DNA of 64,000 nucleotides from Acinetobacter gyllenbergii CIP 110306 = MTCC 11365 (lineage in GTDB: Bacteria; Pseudomonadota; Gammaproteobacteria; Pseudomonadales; Moraxellaceae). Location of the stretch: contig NZ_ATGG01000061.1 of NCBI RefSeq assembly GCF_000413855.1, positions 118,192 to 182,191 on the forward strand, given 5' to 3'. Under the pieces are notes generated by a model. That model did no database searches and was not told the origin of the DNA. It worked only from the letters and a program-made list of their open reading frames with translations. The translations under genes and the position numbers were made by a program. The stretch's first letter is position 1. Each line of letters begins with the position of its first letter. Shown here one piece after another: positions 1 through 6,586 of the stretch.

Positions 1-297
1 GGGATAACCGACACCTTCAGAACTAATGGTTTCTCCTTTTTTTGTACGACAACTATTAATTACAGCAATCGTTTTATCAGTGTTGAGCGAATAGTTAGCT
101 GTAGTATTACTCACACATTTTCGCTGAAAATACATCGGAAAATGTGCTATTTCATACCACTTGCCGATATACTTATCGACCTCAATCTTATCCACTGCTC
201 TAGGAGTATTGGTTTCTGCATGCGTTGCAAAAGAGCCTAAAAATCCTAAAGAAGCAATCAAACCAGAAAAAATCATTGTTCGTTTAATAAGTTGCAT
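1..297 (-). CDS. Lipocalin family protein, N-terminal part (cut by window edge)
   Basis: The frame runs from an ATG at 297 off the left edge of the window, giving 99 residues with no stop. Residues 1 to about 27 form a signal peptide ending in an ATHA-like site with no lipobox cysteine. The stretch VDKYIGKWYEIAHFP is the lipocalin signature (G-x-W-Y-E-I), followed by the conserved region containing NTTANYSLN. Proteins of this kind (bacterial Blc, apolipoprotein D type) bind hydrophobic ligands in the periplasm or at the outer membrane. The family assignment follows directly from the motif. The ligand is unknown and the C-terminal half is not visible. Confidence 0.85.
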   Translation of the reverse strand, partial: MQLIKRTMIFSGLIASLGFLGSFATHAETNTPRAVDKIEVDKYIGKWYEIAHFPMYFQRKCVSNTTANYSLNTDKTIAVINSCRTKKGETISSEGVGYP

Positions 298-431
298 ACA
301 TATCACCTTTAACTTTTATAATTTTTTAAGTTAATAGATACTGATGTGAATAAACTGTGAAATTAATATCTTCCAAACATTAAAGCCTAAATATAGACAC
401 TTTCCACTGACTTGAATTCGTAAAAAAATAA

Positions 432-611
432 TATATAGGATCTGTTAAGAGTTTGCTCTATCATATTAAGATTCCTCAACCTTCCCTAGCCCATCTTCAC
501 TACATACTCCAAAACGGACATTACTATAGACTTGCCTTGCTACAAGATCTAATTCCTCTTGATAAAACCTTGTGGATTAGTTTTGTTCATCAATTTTTTG
601 GTAAATGTTGA
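432..611 (+). pseudogene. Possible C-terminal gene fragment, unrecognised
   Basis: An open stretch of 59 codons ends at a TGA at 609-611 and has no start codon or ribosome binding site. Its translation (it includes HLHYILQNGHYYRLALLQDL and ends FFGKC) has a protein-like composition, unlike the surrounding AT-rich DNA. I do not recognise the family. It may be the tail of a gene whose front has been lost, which fits the decayed appearance of the region, but a chance open frame is possible. Confidence 0.2.
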
Positions 612-738
612 GAGGCTATGTAAAATGGATACATATCAATAAAATTGAGTAAACTATAAACAGGTCAGGTCTATTAAAACCTTTTCAATAAAAATATCTT
701 TATAAAAGCAACTGATTAATCTAAATAATTTTATTTAA

Positions 739-754
739 GATAGCGTCAATTGAA
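739..754. repeat. Possible very degenerate ssrA-end copy
   Basis: Sixteen bases here match 14 of 16 bases of the ssrA 3'-end remnant at about 4154-4169. The upstream ATTTT is also shared but the rest is not. It could mark an older island boundary on the far side of cpaAB. The match is short enough to be chance. Confidence 0.2.
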
Positions 755-1120
755 TTTCTATTTAAAAATATCTAGAACATGTTTTCATGCGATTATCTGT
801 TCTCAAATAAAAGAAGGTGGAAAAAACACCTCATCCATTGTTAAAAAAAAATGGTTTAATAAACACACCATCACGCTCTAATGTTCAGTTTAATAAAATA
901 AATTTAGGCCTTAGATAGGATCTTTTCATATCTATATTTAAATATATTTCAAGCGATCTTAAAAACTACTTTTATATAACTTTAAACCACTTTATTTTCA
1001 AGATTTTTTAAAATTATCTTTGATCTTATTTCACTAATTTAAAGCCAGAATTAATTTCTGTAACATGACTTAGGTCATACGCTTATAGCTACTAATGCAT
1101 GAATTTCAAAATTTTCTATG

Positions 1121-1750
1121 CTAATGATCATGTGTTTGCAATTCTTTATCTTCAACACCCTGATCCATCACTTGTACAATACCCTGTCCCTTCTTGATTT
1201 CGGCCGTATAGTTTCCTTTATCACTATAAATTTGAATAATCGTATATTGATCTTTTTGACTTTGAGTAATCGTAAAATAGTTCCGTTCTGGTATACCTTG
1301 TTCAAATTCTCCACGCCAACGTAAGATATCATCATCTACTTTTTCTACTTCAACAATTTTCCCACTACGATTGAGTCCATACTCAAGGATCTGGAACTTA
1401 ATAAGATCACCTATGTTTTTGGTTTCAATAATATTTTGATTATAGTGAATCGCCATTCCTTTATTGCTCTTGGAGAGCGGTAAGGCTTCACTATTTTTCA
1501 AATCGTTGTCTTGTATTTCATGGAACAAAACTGTTTCATTCTTTACACTTTCTAATTCCTGTTTTGAAATATTTAAGTTGTTTCGCGGAAAGTTAGATGC
1601 AGATTGACTTGAAGAACTGAAACTATTCGATTTTTGAGTTGAGCCATTCTGTCTAGAGGCCCCAGCTTGATCTGGCTTAAAAAAAACAAATAAACCCACA
1701 GTCACGATAAGCGTGACTGCAAGTAAAGTTAAAATTTTATAATGCTTCAT
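1121..1750 (-). CDS. cpaB: CpaB, membrane-bound chaperone for the secreted protease CpaA
   Basis: The 209-residue protein has one N-terminal membrane segment (about residues 6-24) followed by a Ser/Gln/Asn-rich linker and a hydrophilic periplasmic domain. This is the layout of CpaB, the dedicated inner-membrane chaperone that binds CpaA and allows its type II secretion. It lies 15 bases downstream of cpaA on the same strand, as expected for the cpaAB operon, and was identified from that adjacency and architecture. No strong ribosome binding site is seen, so translation may depend on cpaA. The function is from the known Acinetobacter pair, not from a motif. Confidence 0.8.
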   Translation of the reverse strand: MKHYKILTLLAVTLIVTVGLFVFFKPDQAGASRQNGSTQKSNSFSSSSQSASNFPRNNLNISKQELESVKNETVLFHEIQDNDLKNSEALPLSKSNKGMAIHYNQNIIETKNIGDLIKFQILEYGLNRSGKIVEVEKVDDDILRWRGEFEQGIPERNYFTITQSQKDQYTIIQIYSDKGNYTAEIKKGQGIVQVMDQGVEDKELQTHDH

Positions 1751-1765
1751 AAGTTTGAAAACAAC

Positions 1766-3544
1766 TTAATTGTATTGTGAGATTCGGATAACGTTAGCAT
1801 TAATGACACTAACAGCATCTTTCTTACCTTCTTCACCTAAACGTACACCATACTTAGGGTTATAAAGATATGGGCTCGAATAAAAGTTTAAGTTATTTCC
1901 GCCCAAAGCTGTGCTTCCCAATGGATGAGAAAAACCTGAACCGATATTGGTTGAGTCGCCATGATATAAACCTAAGTTATGACCGACTTCATGGCGCATC
2001 GCGGCAACTGAACAGCCAGCAATATCATTAGCACCGATCATGTTATATGAACTCGCATTGATCCAAGCCCAACCACAACCTCCAGCACCGGGCTCATTCC
2101 CTTGGTAATAAACACCATCTGCTAATACGCGATTACGCTCTGCTTGAACAGTTGTATCTGAACGTCCAACATTTATCGCATCAAGTAATGTTGAAGCAGG
2201 AATTTTATAAGTCAAATACCCTGTTTGTCTTAAATAAAATTTAGCTGAAGAATTTTCAGCAGTTAAATTGGTTAAATTCAATCCTTCAATCATACGAAGT
2301 TTTGATGCACTTTCACCCAAAATCATAGAAACTTCTGGACTATTGACTAGCAACATATCGATGGTATAGCTATCAGCTACCCAACCTTGAGCGGTGAAAA
2401 TAAATCGACGATTTTCACCCGTTTTAATAGTTGTAGATAAGCCATTGGCAGCTGTAATAAAAGTATCTGTGCCAGCTGTGGATGACAAAATGACCTTATC
2501 GCCAACCTGTGCAGTTGTCGGCAAATTGATGCTTTGTTTCCAATTAGCATCAGAAATATTCACTTTGAGCGTCGGCTGAGTCATATTTGGTAAAGATGAC
2601 GCAATAGCACTATTTGAGCTAATTGTTTTTGTTGGAGCAGACATCAAAACCCAATGAGCCTTATCTGTTACATACATAAACTCATATTGATCACCTGTTT
2701 TAAGACTCAATGTAGCGCTACTGTTGGTATTCGTATTATTAATTTTTGCTGCCCAAGTTGCTGTCGATTTAATGATGATACGATCTCGATCATTTGCTGT
2801 AGCCGGCAGAGTGAAATTTGAAACCCAATTTGCATCTGCAAAATTAACTTCAGTTACTGGTGTCGTTACAGCATTTAAACTTGTTCCAATATCCTTAACG
2901 TTAATTTTCAAGGGTTTAATAAACTCAGGAACCCATTTCTGTAAAGCAGCATTATATTTGAGCCAGTATTCACTGCCATTATTTAGATTATAACTACTCG
3001 CAAAAAGTAAATTATCTTTCGAAATTTCAGAAGCATAAGCAGCCGTCGAAACAATTTGGACCAAAGCCCCATCCATTACATTCGTTGGCAGAACAATTGT
3101 TTTTGCCCACTTTCCATCAGCAAGTGAAACCTGCTGTAATTTAACATTATTCAATGCGATTTGTTCAACTTGCGAATTATTACTTGGGCTTACAGTAGCA
3201 AGTTGAGCAACCCATTTCTTTGATGAGGCATTGTAGACAAATTGAAAAGTGTCTCCACTTTGTATTTCAAGCACTTCAATAGGTAAGTTTGTGTTTGAAG
3301 TATCTAAATAGCTCTTATAGCCCGCAGTTGATTGAATGGTTACCTTGTCTAAGTTATTCGCATTATTTGGTAAATAAATATTCTTTACCCAGTTGCCATT
3401 TGCTAAAACAAATTTTAGATCAGCATAACCAGTTGGTATATTGCCACTATTCGTATTCTGATTTGGGGATAAAGTAGTAGAAGCATAAACTGCTGAAGCA
3501 GTTACTAGCCCAGCGATGCAAATCACTCTAAGACTTAAATTCAT
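1766..3544 (-). CDS. cpaA: CpaA, type II-secreted zinc metalloendopeptidase
   Basis: This 592-residue protein has a signal peptide (residues 1-21, ending VYA). Four degenerate repeats of about 80-90 residues follow (roughly 40-120, 135-213, 215-305 and 325-395), each with a pattern like ADANW, LPTTA, STA and a closing KWV or HWV. The C-terminal catalytic domain holds the zinc motif HEVGHNLGLYH, with H518, E519, H522 and H528, of the extended HExxHxxGxxH type. This matches CpaA, the Acinetobacter protease that cleaves O-glycosylated host coagulation and complement proteins. An AGGA ribosome binding site sits just before the ATG at 3544. The chaperone gene cpaB follows directly. Confidence 0.88.
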   Translation of the reverse strand: MNLSLRVICIAGLVTASAVYASTTLSPNQNTNSGNIPTGYADLKFVLANGNWVKNIYLPNNANNLDKVTIQSTAGYKSYLDTSNTNLPIEVLEIQSGDTFQFVYNASSKKWVAQLATVSPSNNSQVEQIALNNVKLQQVSLADGKWAKTIVLPTNVMDGALVQIVSTAAYASEISKDNLLFASSYNLNNGSEYWLKYNAALQKWVPEFIKPLKINVKDIGTSLNAVTTPVTEVNFADANWVSNFTLPATANDRDRIIIKSTATWAAKINNTNTNSSATLSLKTGDQYEFMYVTDKAHWVLMSAPTKTISSNSAIASSLPNMTQPTLKVNISDANWKQSINLPTTAQVGDKVILSSTAGTDTFITAANGLSTTIKTGENRRFIFTAQGWVADSYTIDMLLVNSPEVSMILGESASKLRMIEGLNLTNLTAENSSAKFYLRQTGYLTYKIPASTLLDAINVGRSDTTVQAERNRVLADGVYYQGNEPGAGGCGWAWINASSYNMIGANDIAGCSVAAMRHEVGHNLGLYHGDSTNIGSGFSHPLGSTALGGNNLNFYSSPYLYNPKYGVRLGEEGKKDAVSVINANVIRISQYN

Positions 3545-3734
3545 TTATTTTTCCTATTTTGTGCTTTTTTTACACATACACAATACCAAAAAGTGCAATC
3601 CAGCTCAACCTTGAATTTTTAAAAATACAATTAATAATCAATATCTTATTCAAATCACGTTTTAATAAAAATCTGATTATTCATTCAAAACAAATAATTA
3701 GATATCCAAAAAGGTTTTATAAAATTCATTAAAC

Positions 3735-3780
3735 TTGTCGCCGATTTGGATTTATTCTCAAAATGAGTATTAGGCGACAA
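3735..3780. repeat. Inverted repeat with 8-base perfect arms
   Basis: TTGTCGCC at 3735-3742 is the exact reverse complement of GGCGACAA at 3773-3780, with a 30-base spacer that itself contains CTCA-AAA-TGAG. There is no T-run after the right arm, so it is not a standard terminator. A second small palindrome (CGCAGCGTTGCG) follows at about 3790-3801. It may be the end of a lost mobile element or a folded site. The function is unknown. Confidence 0.4.
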
Positions 3781-4142
3781 AAATGTCCCCGCAGCGTTGC
3801 GAGTTTTATTGAAATTTATATTTTATATTTCAGAATTTACATCTGTGCCCTTTTGCCATCGAGAGAAAGTTAAGATAAATGATAAAAAGTCTTTTGGTAC
3901 TGCACTGTAATTAGCCAACCGTGCTGTCAAGATACTGATAGTATTAAAACCACTAACTCAAAAGCAAAAAACTGACCCATGAGATTCATGTAAATTCATA
4001 TATGGTCTTCCATAAAGCTATATCTATTTGATGGCAGAATGCATCTATTAGAGTGATATGCAATAGACCTTATTAATTTAGATATTTCAAGTCTATGATT
4101 TAATTAAACGCTTTTTACATTGACTATAATAGTCCTTGTTAT

Positions 4143-4170
4143 TATTTTGGTGGGATGGCGTCAGTTGAAC
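4143..4170. repeat. Degenerate copy of the ssrA 3' end (island attachment-site remnant)
   Basis: These 28 bases match 6063-6091 (the ssrA 3' end with its CCA and flank), with two substitutions and one missing base: TATTTTGGTGG, then GATGGCG, then AGTTGAAC. The similarity stops where the tmRNA continues, so this is not a second tmRNA gene. Islands with tyrosine integrases often insert into the ssrA 3' end and duplicate it, and an integrase remnant lies between the two copies. The call as the distal attachment site is an inference. Confidence 0.65.
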
Positions 4171-4354
4171 TAGATCAACAACATACTGTTTTATTTTAAG
4201 ACTACTTTGATTTACTCAATTTTTCCTATTACCCTTCTATAGATCTAAAAAAGGGAGAAAAATTTAGCTCAAATTTAATCTCACAGCACATTAATAAATA
4301 GGTAACTGTCAGGTCAGATTTGAGCAATTACATACTAACAAGTTCAATAAACTA

Positions 4355-4504
4355 CTAACAATTTCCTTTCTTCGCCTGCCCTGGTGGACAGAAACGCCCA
4401 TTCCCATGACCATCATTCAGTCGACCTTCTGGATCAACGACGATGCTCCCTTCACGTGTATGTACAGCACAAGCAGTAAGACTTAAGCTGCCAAACAACG
4501 CCAT
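4355..4504 (-). CDS. Small lipoprotein, 49 residues, frameshifted at the 5' end
   Basis: From the ATG at 4504 the frame reads a hydrophobic stretch and the lipobox LTAC (cysteine at residue 11), then a Gly/Asn/Pro-rich tail ending in CPPGQAKKGNC. The best ribosome binding site (AGGAG) serves an ATG at 4526, 22 bases upstream and out of frame by one. Between them lies a run of seven A (seven T on the coding strand). With six, the two would join into one normal signal sequence. So the gene is either broken, switched by the homopolymer, or starts at 4504 with a short signal peptide. The family was not recognised. Confidence 0.55.
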   Translation of the reverse strand: MALFGSLSLTACAVHTREGSIVVDPEGRLNDGHGNGRFCPPGQAKKGNC

Positions 4505-4621
4505 AACAAATAAAAAAATATTTCATAACTAACTCCTGTCTAATAAAAATATAGATTTATTTTTCATTTATTTCTACCTACATTTTATTGCTCATTACCA
4601 TTTAAAATCCTTCGTATCTCT

Positions 4622-5051
4622 TTACAGATTACGCTGATTAACACGGTTTGTTAACTCCTCAGTAGATTTTTTTCTCTCAGAATAACGATCAGTTAGGTAT
4701 TGACTCTGTCCACGTGTAAGCAAAGTAAATTTATAGAGTTCTTTCATCACATCAACGATACGATACGATACGATACGATACGATACGATACGATACGATA
4801 CGATCATAGTAAGAAGATTCTTTCATTCGACCATTTTTTTCAAACTCTAAAAATGCTTTTGGAATTGAGGATTGATTTGGGATGGTGATCATCCGCATCC
4901 AACGCCCTAAAATACGCATTTGATTCACGCTGTTAAAAGACTGTGAACTACCACTGACTTGCATCAATGCCAACGTTTTTCCTTGAGTTGCTCGAATCGC
5001 ACCGCCAGCCAATGGTATCCAGTCAATTTGAGATTTAAAAATAGAGCTCAT
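4622..5051 (-). pseudogene. arsH: arsH remnant (C-terminal half, frameshifted by a CGATA expansion)
   Basis: Two frames on the minus strand together encode the C-terminal half of ArsH, an NADPH-dependent FMN reductase acting on organoarsenicals. The first part carries QIDWIPLAGG, the GKTLALMQVSG stretch and GRWMRMITIPNQSS. The second carries VDVMKELYKFTLLTR, LTDRYSERK and RVNQRNL. They are split by the pentanucleotide repeat at 4756-4804, which inserts IVSYR repeats and shifts the frame so the first part stops at 4752. The N-terminal half, including the FMN-binding part, is missing: the sequence joins the truncated integrase at about 5040-5050. It cannot make functional ArsH. Confidence 0.88.
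4756..4804. repeat. CGATA pentanucleotide microsatellite, 9.8 copies
   Basis: Nine perfect tandem copies of CGATA are followed by CGAT. A normal arsH needs only one full copy plus CGAT here (encoding DRIVD), so about eight units, or 40 bases, have been added by slippage. Because 40 is not divisible by three, the frame is shifted. One more unit or two fewer would restore it with an insert of IVSYR repeats. This is the form of a contingency locus, but it lies in an already truncated gene. Confidence 0.97.
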
Positions 5052-5886
5052 CGGTCAAACGCAATGCCTGAAGTTCATCGATCATCATGTCTGTTAAGGG
5101 TACACGATGGGGTAAACCGTTCTTCATACGCTCAGCAGGGATATCCCATTTACGCTCATCTAGATCAAATTCATCCCAACTCGCTTGCAGTAACTCACTT
5201 ACTCGAACACCAGTAAGCATGATCAGAATAATTGCGTGGTGGGTTTGAGCATCTGCTGGATAGGCTTTGATGCGTCTAAGAAATTCTGGCATTTCACTTT
5301 CTGATAATGAAGCTAAGTTCTTCACTTTTTTATTCTTGAGTGCATAGACCAAATCATTTGCTGGATTATCGTATCTATATCCATGAGCTATGGCATATTT
5401 CATGACCATACCACAACGTGACAAGGTACGCTTAGCCATTTCTAATGAGCCCCTAGCTTCGATCTTTTTGATTATCTGCAATATCTCTGGTGCTTGAATT
5501 TGATTAATACGTTTATTGGCTAGAGCATTATAAAGCTCATCTAAAGATGCTCGCACATTACTGATATGTTTAGATGACCAAGTCTCTCTTTGGTTCTCAA
5601 ACCAGTCTTCAGTCACCTCTTTAAAAAGTGGTTTTAACTCATCAACCACCTCTACACGAGAAAACTTATATTTTATATCTAAAGCAATTTCACGAGCTTT
5701 TTTTAAACTTAGATCAGGATACTGCCCTAGTGCTTTAGATTTTCTTTGCCCATCAACCATAAGTCGAAGCGCCCAATATTTACCCCCTTTGGGATCAATG
5801 ATGAGTGACAACCCATTAAAATCTGATAATCGATATTGCTTTTCTTTAGGTAATGCCTTTTTGCACTCCACATCAGTTAGTGCCAT
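5035..5886 (-). pseudogene. Truncated P4-type tyrosine integrase
   Basis: The N-terminal DUF4102 arm domain (GLSLIIDPKGGKYWALRL) and the SAM-like core-binding domain are present, then the catalytic domain begins with LTGVRVSELL (first catalytic Arg) and AERMKNGLPHRVPL (the beta-hairpin Lys). The frame ends a few residues later, so HxxR and the nucleophilic Tyr are missing. Such integrases are about 400 residues and this one is about 283. I chose the ATG at 5886 because CAGGA precedes it. The gene reads away from the ssrA 3' end, the usual position for an island integrase using ssrA as its target. The 3' part was lost in the deletion that joined it to arsH. Confidence 0.9.
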
Positions 5887-5999
5887 TTTTCCTGCCCCAC
5901 TCATTTTGAATCTTGTGGGTCAAATTGTCCCAATTTTGCCCCTTAAAAGGCAAAAATAAGGTCAAATCAAGTCGGATGATATCGGACAAACAGGCAAAT

Positions 6000-6036
6000 A
6001 AAAAAGCCTTTAAGTATTGAACTTAAAGGCTTTTTT
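6000..6036 (-). terminator. ssrA terminator
   Basis: GCCTTTAAGT and ACTTAAAGGC form a 10-base perfect stem with a 5-base loop, flanked by six A and six T. It can work in both directions. It lies 32 bases beyond the tmRNA 3' end on the minus strand, on the far side of the attachment-site sequence. Confidence 0.85.
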
Positions 6037-6062
6037 ATATCGGATCGAACAATCCCGAATAA

Positions 6063-6091
6063 TATTTTGGTGGAGATGGCGGGAGTTGAAC
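6063..6091. other. Island attachment site in the ssrA 3' end
   Basis: The terminal bases of the tmRNA acceptor/T arm with five flanking bases recur in degraded form at 4143-4170. This is the copy that completes the functional gene. The strand exchange point within it cannot be fixed from this sequence alone. Confidence 0.6.
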
Positions 6092-6426
6092 CCGCGTCCG
6101 CCAGCACTACGCCCGAGAATACTACATGCTTAGATATCGTCTACTATTTTAACTCTTTGTGACCCGACGAACAGGGTACAAATCGCGATCCTCTAAATTT
6201 AGTACAAAGCCCCGAGGCTTGGCTTTATACGGACTTGTGTGCGTGCGCTTCAGTCGGGTTCACTGACCACAAGTATTCAGTGAAGCGGACAAGCTGCCCT
6301 TAGGCAGCTAGAGCGTATGATTCGTCGTTTGCGACTAAAAAATGCAAATTTGATTTACGAGAGGAAATGCGCTCTCGGCATGCATCTATGAGTTTCATTA
6401 CCAGCGTCGAAGCCAGAAACATCCCC
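6068..6426 (-). ncRNA. ssrA: Transfer-messenger RNA
   Basis: The minus strand begins GGGGATGTTTCTGGCTTCGA, the conserved tmRNA 5' end, and finishes with a tRNA-like T arm (GGTTCAACTCC) and an encoded CCA at 6068. The tag reading frame starts after TAGTC with GCA at 6332 and reads ANDESYALAA before TAA at 6300-6302, close to the E. coli tag ANDENYALAA. The length of about 359 bases is normal. It rescues stalled ribosomes together with SmpB. Its 3' end is the insertion target of the neighbouring island. Confidence 0.97.
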
Positions 6427-6439
6427 AAAGTACAGCGCA

Positions 6440-6445
6440 ATCATA
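6440..6445 (-). promoter_or_regulatory. Probable ssrA -10 element
   Basis: TATGAT on the minus strand lies about 14 bases before the mature tmRNA 5' end. A clear -35 box at standard spacing is not evident. TTAACA lies somewhat too far upstream. Confidence 0.4.
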
Positions 6446-6586
6446 GCATAGATGACTAGAATTTAAATGTTAATTTCTAAGCATCGAGCAAAATATGCAC
6501 TTATAAACCTATATTGTTGCGAAACTTACGTTTTCAAGGACTCTTTTTAGAAAGAGCTGCCACTAGGACAGCTTCTAAATTTGAGC

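Larger units (their letters stand above)
298..1120. other. AT-rich intergenic region without an intact gene
   Basis: About 820 bases between the lipocalin and cpaB. It is very AT-rich and holds only one short open fragment (432-611) and a 16-base stretch resembling the ssrA-end remnant (739-754). I see no RNA gene and no clear terminator. The left part must hold the lipocalin promoter on the minus strand. The rest looks like decayed DNA. Confidence 0.5.
3545..4354. other. Intergenic region with decayed DNA
   Basis: About 800 AT-rich bases upstream of cpaA. It must contain the cpaAB promoter on the minus strand. It also holds an inverted repeat (3735-3780), a short minus-strand open fragment of about 45 codons ending at 3823 (it includes LTARLANYSAVPKDFLSFIL, unrecognised), a 13-base palindrome near 4122-4134, and the ssrA-like remnant at 4143-4170. 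No intact gene is seen. Confidence 0.5.

Noticed and set aside
4143..4170. A second tmRNA or a tRNA gene
   Set aside because: Similarity covers only the last bases of the T arm and acceptor; no further tmRNA or tRNA structure follows.
4756..4804. CGATA tandem repeat as a CRISPR array
   Set aside because: The units are five bases, contiguous and without spacers. It is a microsatellite.
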